From Orychophragmus violaceus (Eukaryota; Streptophyta; Magnoliopsida; Brassicales; Brassicaceae): DNA of 64,000 bases. The notes below the pieces were generated by a model, which saw nothing but the letters and a program-made list of their open reading frames with translations, was not told the DNA's origin and made no database searches. Shown here one piece after another: positions 13,501 to 25,800 of this stretch (within the stretch, counting starts at the first letter, position 1; each line of letters opens with the position of its first letter). The stretch covers positions 44,667,765 through 44,731,764 of the forward strand of contig CM058238.1 in NCBI GenBank assembly GCA_030180135.1, in the 5' to 3' direction. A program made the position numbers and the translations under genes.

Positions 13501-14806
13501 GTGTACCACCTCTTCCAATAACCTTTCCATTCTTAATATCCTGAAAACAAACTTCATTAGGCCCAAAGATAACATTGCAATTCAAGTCTTTAGTGATCCT
13601 TTTAACCGATAGCAAGTTAGATTTAAACTTAGGAACATAGAATGCATCACTTTCCTTGTTAAATAATCTCAACTTTCCTGTACCTATTATTGGAATCCCT
13701 TGACCATCAGCTATAGTTACTCTTCCTAGGGCAGGTTTAATGTTCTCCAACAACTTAGCATTACTAATCATATGGTGAGAAGCTCCTGAATCTACTACCA
13801 ATTTATGATCAGTTTTACTAAGCAATTTATGTGAGAATAAAGAGATACCAGAGAGTTTAGAGGCATAAGCCTTGATGAGGTCCTCAAGGTCACTCTTCTT
13901 GACATACTCAGTGGCTGTGTAAAGTGCAAGCTCCCCTCCTTGAGCTGAAGTGGAGGCTGGTTCATTCACAGCTTCTTGTGAGATGTTTGCATTTGCCCTT
14001 GAGTTCTTGAACTTGTCTGGTTTGAGGTGGGGATGAAGGACCCAACACTTATCCTTGGAGTGGCCTTTCCTCTTGCAATGATCACAAAATGGCGCCTTCT
14101 TCTCCTCAGTTTTGAAGCCGGCTTTGTTGGCAGTCACCAACTCCCCCTTTCCTCCAAACAAACCAATGTTTCCTTCTTCCTTTTGGAGCCTTGAGCACAC
14201 CTCTTCAAAATCAGGAAGTGTAGTCTCCCTTAGGATCTTCATGATGGCATCATTGTAAACCGGATTCAAGTTGAGTAGAAGGCCAAAGATCTTGTCTTGC
14301 TCCTTTCTCTCAATTAGAACCTTGGGGTTTAAAGTGCTTGGCCTTAGCATCTCAAGTTCAGACCATGCTGAAGAGAACTTCCCAAGATACTTGGTAAAGT
14401 CATGGTCTTCTTGTTTCAGCTCATTTATGGCCTTCTTCACCTCATATACTCTGCTCAGATTTGAAACATCTCCATAAATCTTCTTGAGAGTATCCCACAG
14501 TGACTTGGCTGTCTCACAATGAGAATAAGCTTCAAGGATGGATGGGTCAAGAGAGTTTTGGAGAAAGCCAAGCACAAGCTGATCTTCTTGAAACCATTTA
14601 GCTTCTGCCTTCTTGGTTTCCTCATCCTTCTTCTTAGCTTCATCTTCTTCAGTTGGTGTTTTATCCTCCAAGATGTGATCCCACAAACCTCTTCCACAAA
14701 TGGCAGTCTTGATGGTCCTTTGCCATGTCCTGTAGTTGATCCCTTTGAGCATAACAGGAACAACAGTAGGCCTCAAGCTTGAGCTGATGTGAACTGAGTC
14801 TTCCAT
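10556..14806 (-). CDS. Ty1/copia gag-pol polyprotein, intact, 1416 aa
   Basis: This single uninterrupted frame encodes all proteins of a copia element. The Gag region spans about residues 1-235, followed by a CCHC zinc knuckle (C241, C244, H249, C254). The protease active site is DSG at 339-341. Integrase has a zinc-binding part (H468, H473, C493, C496) and catalytic D523, D585 and E621, with 35 residues between the last two (DDE). The linker at about 780-850 is acidic. Reverse transcriptase has D1012 and the YVDD box at 1097-1100. RNase H has GYCDADWAGD at 1262-1271, E1306 and D1342. The length is typical for plant copia. The ATG at 14804-14806 was chosen because E2 starts at the same residue with MEDS. 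All catalytic residues I can place are present, so the protein looks functional. It is expected to form cytoplasmic virus-like particles and mediate nuclear integration. Confidence 0.96.
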   Translation of the reverse strand: MEDSVHISSSLRPTVVPVMLKGINYRTWQRTIKTAICGRGLWDHILEDKTPTEEDEAKKKDEETKKAEAKWFQEDQLVLGFLQNSLDPSILEAYSHCETAKSLWDTLKKIYGDVSNLSRVYEVKKAINELKQEDHDFTKYLGKFSSAWSELEMLRPSTLNPKVLIERKEQDKIFGLLLNLNPVYNDAIMKILRETTLPDFEEVCSRLQKEEGNIGLFGGKGELVTANKAGFKTEEKKAPFCDHCKRKGHSKDKCWVLHPHLKPDKFKNSRANANISQEAVNEPASTSAQGGELALYTATEYVKKSDLEDLIKAYASKLSGISLFSHKLLSKTDHKLVVDSGASHHMISNAKLLENIKPALGRVTIADGQGIPIIGTGKLRLFNKESDAFYVPKFKSNLLSVKRITKDLNCNVIFGPNEVCFQDIKNGKVIGRGGTQDELYLLEDTSPSNSDTLAFKSCFSFNQNVLWHARLGHPHARALNLMLPNVSFDHSTCEACILGKHCRTVFPKSTTIYEHCFDLVHSDVWTSPCLSRDRNKYFVTFIDEKSKYTWVTLLPSKDRVFDAFLNFQNYVTNQFNAKIKVFRSDNGGEYTSQRFKAHLNKCGILHQTSCPHTPQQNGVAERKNRHLMEAARSMMFHTNVPKRFWGDAVLAACYLINRIPTRVLQDISPYEVLNKAKPFIEHLRVFGCVCFVYISGDQRNKLDAKSTRCMFLGYSTTQKGYKCFDPSNNRTYVSRDVKFIEGQSYYEKKDWEGLKDLSRSPSDLATSLKYLLDHLGNDTPRPEKHDTTTQEAQQEDTEPATHTHEPAEAQEDTLPQDQNQVDLDMNEDEMVYQEAVGNEDVVDQQVQQLRRSTREKKDPSEWMKTRVYYNNQAVAHPSQSTCSIDLLPSSHKAFLGKIELNQVPKTYEEAEGIKVWMDAVKDEKEAMERNHTWIVEKLPKKKKTVSSKWVFTIKYKSNGDIERYKARLVARGFTQTYGEDYTDTFAPVAKLYTVRVTLSLATNLSWNLWQMDVKNAFLQGELEEEVYMTPPPGLKHLCKDGEVLRLRRAIYGLKQSPRAWYHKLSHTLMDHGFKKSQSDHTLFTLQSAQGIVVVLIYVDDLIITGSDNDGIQSTKAFLKSSFDIKDLGELKYFLGIEVCRFNDGLFLSQRKYVKDLLTETSMLDCKIAKTPLEDGYQVNRKGEKSDEVKFKDASLYRRLVGKLIYLTLTRPDLCFAVNQVSQHMQSPTVYHWSLIERILRYLKGSTEQGIWMGKNESTEIVGYCDADWAGDKSDRRSTTGYCTFIGGNLVTWKTKKQKVVSCSSAEAEYRAMRKLATELTWLKALLKDFGIEQSSPITFHCDNQAAIHIATNSVFHERTKHIEIDCHKVREKIEDGTILPCYTKSEDQLADIFTKAASLKVCTHVFGKLGLVAIHD

Positions 14807-15113
14807 GGTGGGAGATGAAGAGACCGGATGAAAGATGTACCACCGAGAGAGAGAGAACAGCCGCTAGGGTTTTAGGACCGAGAGAGCAGAGAATGGAGCT
14901 TGAACTTTTCTGAGCTTAGGATGAGATATGAGAGCTTGAGATAGCAAGAGAATGATGAGACTTGATGTTGAACCGAGAGTATAATGTTGGACCGAGAGAA
15001 TGGTGAAGAGTTATGGATTTAGAACAAGAGAGATGAAGTATCAAGAGATTGAAAGATTAAACACTTAGAGAATAGAGAATCAAGGTTAGAGAATCAAGAG
15101 AATAGAGATCTAT
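14807..15113 (-). other. E1 5' leader between primer site and gag start
   Basis: These 307 bp are untranslated leader. On the plus strand the stretch is purine-rich, with several CCGAGAG copies (seen as CTCTCGG in the element transcript). The E2 leader (57060-57349) shares this character but not a simple alignment. I see no upstream protein-coding frame of note. Confidence 0.75.
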
Positions 15114-15125
15114 GCTCTGATACCA
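15114..15125 (-). other. E1 primer binding site, initiator-Met tRNA
   Basis: The element-sense sequence TGGTATCAGAGC lies directly after the 5' LTR. It is complementary to the 3' end of plant initiator methionine tRNA, the standard primer of plant copia elements. Confidence 0.93.
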
Positions 15126-15241
15126 TGTTAGATTTTGAGAATGAACATTATGAGAGATTAGGGTTTATGTGTTGTAGCCGCAAGAACAAGAGAGAATGAG
15201 AGACAAAATGTTCTTGTTATTGATCTTCTTGGTGTTACATC

Positions 15242-15251
15242 CCTTTTATAG
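15242..15251 (-). promoter_or_regulatory. E1 LTR TATA box
   Basis: Element-sense CTATAAAAGG lies about 295 bp into the 5' LTR, the usual place for the U3 core promoter. This would leave about 100 bp of R plus U5 downstream. Confidence 0.7.
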
Positions 15252-15344
15252 GTAAGACAATACAAAATGTGCTTAACCTAAAGAAGAAAAGAGCCAAAAT
15301 AGCTAGAGGACAAGGAGCTGAACCGCGGCAGTGAGAGAGAGAGT

Positions 15345-15398
15345 GTGGTCCCCTCCTTGTGGTCCACACCGTGACCTACTCTTCATCTCCAACGGTCA
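15345..15398. promoter_or_regulatory. E1 U3 MSA-like and TCP-like sites
   Basis: TCCAACGGTCA at 15388-15398 matches the plant M-phase-specific activator (MSA) consensus built on AACGG. GTGGTCCC at 15345-15352 matches the class II TCP consensus GTGGNCCC. Both recur in the same order and similar spacing in the E2 LTR although the surrounding LTR sequence has diverged. Binding is inferred from sequence only. Confidence 0.45.
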
Positions 15399-15545
15399 TC
15401 TCTCCTTTAGTCTTCACTTATGTAACACCAAGTTATGAATAATAAGCAGATTAGGCGCCTCATTGATCATACTCATAAGTCCCATAAGTTGCACATTATC
15501 AAATGTGCAATACTTGTGCACATTTGTTCCTTATCATGATCAATA

Positions 15546-15550
15546 TATAT
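15546..15550. other. Right target-site duplication of E1 (TATAT)
   Basis: This pairs with 9979-9983. The satellite resumes immediately with GTCATGGATTGG of monomer C. Confidence 0.9.
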
Positions 15551-18500
15551 GTCATGGATTGGTGAATTTCGGTGAAGTAAGACAACAATAAGTAAGTTTT
15601 TGTATGCTTCTAAAGGTAGAATTAGAAGCATTTTATACAAGTTTATGTTCGTTTGTAACACCCCTAAGTAACCCTTCTAAGAGACTAGGAAGAAACTTTG
15701 ATCTTCGAAAAGTTCCTATGAGAATCCTAAATAAAACATTTTAACCAAAATATCTTGAAACATATATATCATGGATTGGAGAATTTAGGTGAGGTAGGAC
15801 AACTATAAGTAAGTTTTTGTATGCTCCTAAAGATAGAATTAGAATCATTTTATACAAGTTTATGTTCGTTTGTAACACCCCTAAGTAACCCTTCTAAGAG
15901 ACTAGGAAGAAACTTTGATCTTCGAAAAGTTCCTATGAGAATCCTAAATAAAACATTTTAACCAAAATATCTTGAAACATATATGTCATGGATTGGAGAA
16001 TTTAGGTGAGGTAGGACAACTATAAGTAAGTTTTTGTATGCTCCTAAAGGTAGAATGAGAAGCATTTTATACAAGTTTATGTTCGTTTGTAACACACCTA
16101 AGTAACCCTTCTAAATGACTAGAAAGACACTTTGATCTTCTAAAATGTCCTATGAGAATCCTTAACAAAACTTTTTAAACTAAATTTCTTGATACATATG
16201 TGTCATGGATTTGAGAATTTAGGTGATGTAAGACAACTATAAATAAGTTTTTGTATGCTCCTAAAGGTAGAATGAGAAGCATGTTGTGATGTTTTTGTTC
16301 GTTTGTAACACCACTAAGTAACCTCCCTAAAAGACTAGAAAGAAACTTTGATTTTCTAAAAGGTCCTATGAGATCCTAAATAAAACTTTTTAACCAAAAC
16401 TTCTTGAAACATATATGTCATGGATTGGTGAATTTCGGTGAAGTAAGACAACAATAAGTAAGTTTTTGTATGCTTCTAAAGGTAGAATTAGAAGCATTTT
16501 ATACAAGTTTATGTTCGTTTGTAACACCCCTAAGTAACCCTTCTAAGAGACTAGGAAGAAACTTTGATCTTCGAAAAGTTCCTATGAGAATCCTAAATAA
16601 AACATTTTAACCAAAATATCTTGAAACATATATATCATGGATTGGAGAATTTAGGTGAGGTAGGACAACTATAAGTAAGTTTTTGTATGCTCCTAAAGAT
16701 AGAATTAGAATCATTTTATACAAGTTTATGTTCGTTTGTAACACCCCTAAGTAACCCTTCTAAGAGACTAGGAAGAAACTTTGATCTTCGAAAAGTTCCT
16801 ATGAGAATCCTAAATAAAACATTTTAACCAAAATATCTTGAAACATATATGTCATGGATTGGAGAATTTAGGTGAGGTAGGACAACTATAAGTAAGTTTT
16901 TGTATGCTCCTAAAGGTTGAATATGAAGCATTTTATACAAGTTTATGTTCGTTTGTAACACACCTAAGTAATCCTTCTAAATGACTAGAAAGACACTTTG
17001 ATCTTCTAAAATGTCCTATGAGAATCCTTAACAAAACTTTTTAAACTAAATTTCTTGATACATATGTGTCATGGATTGGAGAATTTAGGTGATGTAAGAC
17101 AACTTTAAATAAGTTTTTGTATGCTCCTAAAGGTAGAATGAGAAGCATGTTGTAATATTTTTGTTCGTTTGTAACACCACTAAGTAACCTCTCTAAAAGA
17201 CTAGAAAGAAACTTTGATCTTCTAAAAGGTCCTATGAGATCCAAAATAAAACTTTTTAACCAAAACTTCTTGAAACATATATGTCATGGATTGGTGAATT
17301 TCGGTGAAGTAAGACAACAATAAGTAAGTTTTTGTATGCTTCTAAAGGTAGAATTAGAAGCATTTTATACAAGTTTATGTTCGTTTGTAACACCCCTAAG
17401 TAACCCTTCTAAGAGACTAGGAAGAAACTTTGATCTTCGAAAAGTTCCTATGAGAATCCTAAATAAAACATTTTAACCAAAATATCTTGAAACATATATA
17501 TCATGGATTGGAGAATTTAGGTGAGGTAGGACAACTATAAGTAAGTTTTTGTATGCTCCTAAAGGTAGAATTAGAAGCATTTTATACAAGTTTATGTTCG
17601 TTTGTAACACCCCTAAGTAACCCTTCTAAGAGACTAGAAAGAAACTTTGATCTTCGAAAAGTTCCTATGAGAATCCTAAATAAAACATTTTAACCAAAAT
17701 ATCTTGAAACATATATGTCATGGATTGGAGAATTTAGGTGAGGTAGGACAACTATAAGTAAGTTTTTGTATGCTCCTAAAGGTAGAATGAGAAGCATTTT
17801 ATACAAGTTTATGTTCGTTTATAACATACCTAAGTAACCCTTCTAAATGACTAGAAAGACACTTTGATCTTCTAAAATGTCCTATGAGAATCCTTAACAA
17901 AACTTTTTAAACTAAATTTCTTGATACATATGTGTCATGGATTTGAGAATTTAGGTGATGTAAGACAACTATAAATAAGTTTTTGTATGCTCCTAAAGGT
18001 AGAATGAGAAGCATGTTGTGATGTTTTTGTTCGTTTGTAACACCACTAAGTAACCTCCCTAAAAGACTAGAAAGAAACTTTGATTTTCTAAAAGGTCCTA
18101 TGAGATCCTAAATAAAACTTTTTAACCAAAACTTCTTGAAACATATATGTCATGGATTGGTGAATTTCGGTGAAGTAAGACAACAATAAGTAAGTTTTTG
18201 TATGCTTCTAAAGGTAGAATTAGAAGCATTTTATACAAGTTTATGTTCGTTTGTAACACCCCTAAGTAACCCTTCTAAGAGACTAGGAAGAAACTTTGAT
18301 CTTCGAAAAGTTCCTATGAGAATCCTAAATAAAACATTTTAACCAAAATATCTTGAAACATATATATCATGGATTGGAGAATTTAGGTGAGGTAGGACAA
18401 CTATAAGTAAGTTTTTGTATGCTCCTAAAGATAGAATTAGAATCATTTTATACAAGTTTGTGTTCGTTTGTAACACCCCTAAGTAACCCTTCTAAGAGAC

Positions 18501-21500
18501 TAGGAAGAAACTTTGATCTTCGAAAAGTTCCTATGAGAATCCTAAATAAAACATTTTAACCAAAATATCTTGAAACATATATGTCATGGATTGGAGAATT
18601 TAGGTGAGGTAGGACAACTATAAGTAAGTTTTTGTATGCTCCTAAAGGTTGAATATGAAGCATTTTATACAAGTTTATGTTCGTTTGTAACACACCTAAG
18701 TAACCCTTCTAAATGACTAGAAAGACACTTTGATCTTCTAAAATGTCCTATGAGAATCCTTAACAAATCTTTTTAAACTAAATTTCTTGAAACATATGTG
18801 TCATGGATTGGAGAATTTAGGTGATGTAAGACAACTATAAATAAGTTTTTGTATGCTCCTAAAGGTAGAATGAGAAGCATGTTGTGATGTTTTTGTTCGT
18901 TTGTAACACCACTAAGTAACCTCCCAAAAAGACTAGAAAGAAACTTTGATTTTCTAAAAGGTCCTATGAGATCCTAAATAAAACTTTTTAACCAAAACTT
19001 CTTGAAACATATATGTCATGGATTGGTGAATTTCGGTGAAGTAAGACAACAATAAGTAAGTTTTTGTATGCTTCTAAAGGTAGAATTAGAAGCATTTTAT
19101 ACAAGTTTATGTTCGTTTGTAACACCCCTAAGTAACCCTTCTAAGAGACTAGGAAGAAACTTTGATCTTCGAAAAGTTCCTATGAGAATCCTAAATAAAA
19201 CATTTTAACCAAAATATCTTGAAACATATATATCATGGATTGGAGAATTTAGGTGAGATAGGACAACTATAAGTAAGTTTTTGTATGCTCCTAAAGATAG
19301 AATTAGAATCATTTTATACAAGTTTATGTTCGTTTGTAACACCCCTAAGTAACCCTTCTGAGAGACTAGGAAGAAACTTTGATCTTCGAAAAGTTCCTAT
19401 GAGAATCCTAAATAAAACATTTTAACCAAAATATCTTGAAACATATATGTCATGGATTGGAGAATTTAGGTGAGGTAGGACAACTATAAGTAAGTTTTTG
19501 TATGCTCCTAAAGGTTGAATATGAAGCATTTTATACAAGTTTATGTTCGTTTGTAACAAACCTAAGTAACCCTTCTAAATGACTAGAAAGACACTTTGAT
19601 CTTCTAAAATGTCCTATGAGAATCCTTAACAAATCTTTTTAAACTAAATTTCTTGAAACATATGTGTCATGGATTGGAGAATTTAGGTGATGTAAGACAA
19701 CTATAAATAAAGTTTTGTATGCTCCTAAAGGTAGAATGAGAAGCATGTTGTGATGTTTTTGTTCGTTTGTAACACCACTAAGTAACCTCCCTAAAAGACT
19801 AGAAAGAAACTTTGATTTTCTAAAAGGTCCTATGAGATCCTAAATAAAACTTTTTAACCAAAACTTCTTGAAACATATATGTCATGGATTGGTGAATTTC
19901 GGTGAAGTAAGACAACAATAAGTAAGTTTTTGTATGCTTCTAAAGGTAGAATTAGAAGCATTTTATACAAGTTTATGTTCGTTTGTAACACCCCTAAGTA
20001 ACCCTTCTAAGAGACTAGGAAGAAACTTTGATCTTCGAAAAGTTCCTATGAGAATCCTAAATAAAACATTTTAACCAAAATATCTTGAAACATATATATC
20101 ATGGATTGGAGAATTTAGGTGAGGTAGGACAACTATAAGTAAGTTTTTGTATGCTCCTAAAGGTAGAATTAGAAGCATTTTATACAAGTTTATGTTCGTT
20201 TGTAACACCCCTAAGTAACCCTTCTAAGAGACTAGAAAGAAACTTTGATCTTCGAAAAGTTCCTATGAGAATCCTAAATAAAACATTTTAACCAAAATAT
20301 CTTGAAACATATATGTCATGGATTGGAGAATTTAGGTGAGGTAGGACAACTATAAGTAAGTTTTTGTATGCTCCTAAAGGTAGAATGAGAAGCATTTTAT
20401 ACAAGTTTATGTTCGTTTGTAACATACCTAAGTAACCCTTCTAAATGACTAGAAAGACACTTTGATCTTCTAAAATGTCCTATGAGAATCCTTAACAAAT
20501 CTTTTTAAACTAAATTTCTTGAAACATATGTGTCATGGATTGGAGAATTTAGGTGATGTAAGACAACTATAAATAAGTTTTTGTATGCTCCTAAAGGTAG
20601 AATGAGAAGCATGTTGTGATGTTTTTGTTCGTTTGTAACACCACTAAGTAACCTCCCTAAAAGACTAGAAAGAAACTTTGATTTTCTAAAAGGTCCTATG
20701 AGATCCTAAATAAAACTTTTTAACCAAAACTTCTTGAAACATATATGTCATGGATTGGTGAATTTCGGTGAAGTAAGACAACAATAAGTAAGTTTTTGTA
20801 TGCTTCTAAAGGTAGAATTAGAAGCATTTTATACAAGTTTATGTTCGTTTGTAACACCCCTAAGTAACCCTTTTAAGAGACTAGGAAGAAACTTTGATCT
20901 TCGAAAAGTTCCTATGAGAATCCTAAATAAAACATTTTAACCAAAATATCTTGAAACATATATATCATGGATTGGAGAATTTAGGTGAGGTAGGACAACT
21001 ATAAGTAAGTTTTTGTATGCTCCTAAAGGTAGAATTAGAAGCATTTTATACAAGTTTATGTTCGTTTGTAACACCCCTAAGTAACCCTTCTAAGAGACTA
21101 GAAAGAAACTTTGATCTTCGAAAAGTTCCTATGAGAATCCTAAATAAAACATTTTAACCAAAATATCTTGAAACATATATGTCATGGATTGGAGAATTTA
21201 GGTGAGGTAGGACAACTATAAGTAAGTTTTTGTATGCTCCTAAAGGTAGAATGAGAAGCATTTTATACAAGTTTATGTTCGTTTGTAACATACCTAAGTA
21301 ACCCTTCTAAATGACTAGAAAGACACTTTGATCTTCTAAAATGTCCTATGAGAATCCTTAACAAAACTTTTTAAACTAAATTTCTTGATACATATGTGTC
21401 ATGGATTTGAGAATTTAGGTGATGTAAGACAACTATAAATAAGTTTTTGTATGCTCCTAAAGGTAGAATGAGAAGCATGTTGTGATGTTTTTGTTCGTTT

Positions 21501-22453
21501 GTAACACCACTAAGTAACCTCCCTAAAAGACTAGAAAGAAACTTTGATTTTCTAAAAGGTCCTATGAGATCCTAAATAAAACTTTTTAACCAAAACTTCT
21601 TGAAACATATATGTCATGGATTGGTGAATTTCGGTGAAGTAAGACAACAATAAGTAAGTTTTTGTATGCTTCTAAAGGTAGAATTAGAAGCATTTTATAC
21701 AAGTTTATGTTCGTTTGTAACACCCCTAAGTAACCCTTCTAAGAGACTAGGAAGAAACTTTGATCTTCGAAAAGTTCCTATGAGAATCCTAAATAAAACA
21801 TTTTAACCAAAATATCTTGAAACATATATATCATGGATTGGAGAATTTAGGTGAGGTAGGACAACTATAAGTAAGTTTTTGTATGCTCCTAAAGGTAGAA
21901 TTAGAAGCATTTTATACAAGTTTATGTTCGTTTGTAACACCCCTAAGTAACCCTTCTAAGAGACTAGAAAGAAACTTTGATCTTCGAAAAGTTCCTATGA
22001 GAATCCTAAATAAAACATTTTAACCAAAATATCTTGAAACATATATGTCATGGATTGGAGAATTTAGGTGAGGTAGGACAACTATAAGTAAGTTTTTGTA
22101 TGCTCCTAAAGGTAGAATGAGAAGCATTTTATACAAGTTTATGTTCGTTTGTAACATACCTAAGTAACCCTTCTAAATGACTAGAAAGACACTTTGATCT
22201 TCTAAAATGTCCTATGAGAATCCTTAACAAAACTTTTTAAACTAAATTTCTTGATACATATGTGTCATGGATTTGAGAATTTAGGTGATGTAAGACAACT
22301 ATAAATAAGTTTTTGTATGCTCCTAAAGGTAGAATGAGAAGCATGTTGTGATGTTTTTGTTCGTTTGTAACACCACTAAGTAACCTCCCTAAAAGACTAG
22401 AAAGAAACTTTGATTTTCTAAAAGGTCCTATGAGATCCTAAATAAAACTTTTT

Positions 22454-22888
22454 AACCAAAACTTCTTGAAACATATATGTCATGGATTGGTGAATTTCGG
22501 TGAAGTAAGACAACAATAAGTAAGTTTTTGTATGCTTCTAAAGGTAGAATTAGAAGCATTTTATACAAGTTTATGTTCGTTTGTAACACCCCTAAGTAAC
22601 CCTTCTAAGAGACTAGGAAGAAACTTTGATCTTCGAAAAGTTCCTATGAGAATCCTAAATAAAACATTTTAACCAAAATATCTTGAAACATATATGTCAT
22701 GGATTGGAGAATTTAGGTGAGGTAGGACAACTATAAGTAAGTTTTTGTATGCTCCTAAAGGTAGAATGAGAAGCATTTTATACAAGTTTATGTTCGTTTG
22801 TAACACACCTAAGTAACCCTTCTAAATGACTAGAAAGACACTTTGATCTTCTAAAATGTCCTATGAGAATCCTTAACAAAACTTTTTA
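22454..22888 (+). repeat. HOR slip: monomer D missing (A-B-C-A)
   Basis: Monomer C (22454-22670) is followed directly by an A monomer at 22671, recognised by CATATATGTCATGG and TAACACACCTAAG. Exactly one 217-bp D is absent and no base is disturbed, as expected from unequal exchange in register. Confidence 0.9.
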
Positions 22889-25800
22889 AACTAAATTTCT
22901 TGATACATATGTGTCATGGATTTGAGAATTTAGGTCATGTAAGACAACTATAAATAAGTTTTTGTATGCTCCTAAAGGTAGAATGAGAAGCATGTTGTGA
23001 TGTTTTTGTTCGTTTGTAACACCACTAAGTAACCTCCCTAAAAGACTAGAAAGAAACTTTGATTTTCTAAAAGGTCCTATGAGATCCTAAATAAAACTTT
23101 TTAACCAAAACTTCTTGAAACATATATGTCATGGATTGTTGAATTTCGGTGAAGTAAGACAACAATAAGTAAGTTTTTGTATGCTTCTAAAGGTAGAATT
23201 AGAAGCATTTTATACAAGTTTATGTTCGTTTGTAACACCCCTAAGTAACCCTTCTAAGAGACTAGGAAGAAACTTTGATCTTCGAAAAGTTCCTATGAGA
23301 ATCCTAAATAAAACATTTTAACCAAAATATCTTGAAACATATATATCATGGATTGGAGAATTTAGGTGAGGTAGGACAACTATAAGTAAGTTTTTGTATG
23401 CTCCTAAAGATAGAATTAGAATCATTTTATACAAGTTTATGTTCGTTTGTAACACCCCTAAGTAACCCTTCTAAGAGACTAGGAAGAAACTTTGATCTTC
23501 GAAAAGTTCCTATGAGAATCCTAAATAAAACATTTTAACCAAAATATCTTGAAACATATATGTCATGGATTGGAGAATTTAGGTGAGGTAGGACAACTAT
23601 AAGTAAGTTTTTGTATGCTCCTAAAGGTTGAATATGAAGCATTTTATACAAGTTTATGTTCGTTTGTAACACACCTAAGTAACCCTTCTAAATGACTAGA
23701 AAGACACTTTGATCTTCTAAAATGTCCTATGAGAATCCTTAACAAATCTTTTTAAACTAAATTTCTTGAAACATATGTGTCATGGATTGGAGAATTTAGG
23801 TGATGTAAGACAACTATAAATAAGTTTTTGTATGCTCCTAAAGGTAGAATGAGAAGCATGTTGTGATGTTTTTGTTCGTTTGTAACACCGCTAAGTAACC
23901 TCCCTAAAAGACTAGAAAGAAACTTTGATTTTCTAAAAGGTCCTATGAGATCCTAAATAAAACTTTTTAACCAAAACTTCTTGAAACATATATGTCATGG
24001 ATTGGTGAATTTCGGTGAAGTAAGACAACAATAAGTAAGTTTTTGTATGCTTCTAAAGGTAGAATTAGAAGCATTTTATACAAGTTTATGTTCGTTTGTA
24101 ACACCCCTAAGTAACCCTTCTAAGAGACTAGGAAGAAACTTTGATCTTCGAAAAGTTCCTATGAGAATCCTAAATAAAACATTTTAACCAAAATATCTTG
24201 AAACATATATATCATGGATTGGAGAATTTAGGTGAGGTAGGACAACTATAAGTAAGTTTTTGTATGCTCCTAAAGGTAGAATTAGAAGCATTTTATACAA
24301 GTTTATGTTCGTTTGTAACACCCCTAAGTAACCCTTCTAAGAGACTAGGAAGAAACTTTGATCTTCGAAAAGTTCCTATGAGAATCCTAAATAAAACATT
24401 TTAACCAAAATATCTTGAAACATATATGTCATGGATTGGAGAATTTAGGTGAGGTAGGACAACTATAAGTAAGTTTTTGTATGCTCCTAAAGGTTGAATA
24501 TGAAGCATTTTATACAAGTTTATGTTCGTTTGTAACACACCTAAGTAATCCTTCTAAATGACTAGAAAGACACTTTGATCTTCTAAAATGTCCTATGAGA
24601 ATCCTTAACAAAACTTTTTAAACTAAATTTCTTGATACATATGTGTCATGGATTGGAGAATTTAGGTGATGTAAGACAACTTTAAATAAGTTTTTGTATG
24701 CTCCTAAAGGTAGAATGAGAAGCATGTTGTAATATTTTTGTTCGTTTGTAACACCACTAAGTAACCTCTCTAAAAGACTAGAAAGAAACTTTGATCTTCT
24801 AAAAGGTCCTATGAGATCCAAAATAAAACTTTTTAACCAAAACTTCTTGAAACATATATGTCATGGATTGGTGAATTTCGGTGAAGTAAGACAACAATAA
24901 GTAAGTTTTTGTATGCTTCTAAAGGTAGAATTAGAAGCATTTTATACAAGTTTATGTTCGTTTGTAACACCCCTAAGTAACCCTTCTAAGAGACTAGGAA
25001 GAAACTTTGATCTTCGAAAAGTTCCTATGAGAATCCTAAATAAAACATTTTAACCAAAATATCTTGAAACATATATATCATGGATTGGAGAATTTAGGTG
25101 AGGTAGGACAACTATAAGTAAGTTTTTGTATGCTCCTAAAGATAGAATTAGAATCATTTTATACAAGTTTATGTTCGTTTGTAACACCCCTAAGTAACCC
25201 TTCTGAGAGACTAGGAAGAAACTTTGATCTTCGAAAAGTTCCTATGAGAATCCTAAATAAAACATTTTAACCAAAATATCTTGAAACATATATGTCATGG
25301 ATTGGAGAATTTAGGTGAGGTAGGACAACTATAAGTAAGTTTTTGTATGCTCCTAAAGGTTGAATATGAAGCATTTTATACAAGTTTATGTTCGTTTGTA
25401 ACAAACCTAAGTAACCCTTCTAAATGACTAGAAAGACACTTTGATCTTCTAAAATGTCCTATGAGAATCCTTAACAAATCTTTTTAAACTAAATTTCTTG
25501 AAACATATGTGTCATGGATTGGAGAATTTAGGTGATGTAAGACAACTATAAATAAGTTTTTGTATGCTCCTAAAGGTAGAATGAGAAGCATGTTGTGATG
25601 TTTTTGTTCGTTTGTAACACCACTAAGTAACCTCCCTAAAAGACTAGAAAGAAACTTTGATTTTCTAAAAGGTCCTATGAGATCCTAAATAAAACTTTTT
25701 AACCAAAACTTCTTGAAACATATATGTCATGGATTGGTGAATTTCGGTGAAGTAAGACAACAATAAGTAAGTTTTTGTATGCTTCTAAAGGTAGAATTAG

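Larger units (their letters stand above)
9984..15545 (-). mobile_element. E1: complete Ty1/copia LTR retrotransposon, 5562 bp
   Basis: E1 is a full element on the minus strand. In element order it has a 5' LTR (15545-15126), primer site (15125-15114), leader, one gag-pol frame (14806-10556), a 3' hairpin, polypurine tract (10415-10404) and 3' LTR (10403-9984). The domain order gag, protease, integrase, RT, RNase H is that of Ty1/copia (Pseudoviridae-type) elements. By eye the two LTRs differ at three positions in 420, so the insertion is recent but not brand new. It sits in satellite monomer C with a 5-bp TSD. Nothing obvious prevents autonomy. Confidence 0.97.
15126..15545 (-). repeat. E1 5' LTR (right copy), 420 bp
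   Basis: In element sense this LTR runs from TATTGATC to CTAACA and carries the promoter. Going downstream it contains GGCGCC (15454-15459), an MSA-like site (15388-15398), a TCP-like site (15345-15352) and a TATA box (15242-15251). The boundaries are fixed by the primer site on one side and TSD plus satellite on the other. Confidence 0.95.

Noticed and set aside
11276..14782. Plus-strand frames of 60-121 codons opposite E1 gag-pol, with counterparts opposite E2 and E3
   Set aside because: They are antisense shadows of the polyprotein. E1 and E2 share them only because the coding strand is conserved.
15473..15661. 62-codon frame across the E1/satellite border
   Set aside because: It joins LTR sequence to satellite by chance at the insertion point.
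17041..17244. Identical 67-codon minus-strand open frame repeated at 216, 17041, 24618, 28299, 29165, 36957 and 42153
   Set aside because: It is a variant of satellite monomer B that happens to lack stops. Identity comes from array homogenisation, and other B copies are closed. There is no start context or coding signature.
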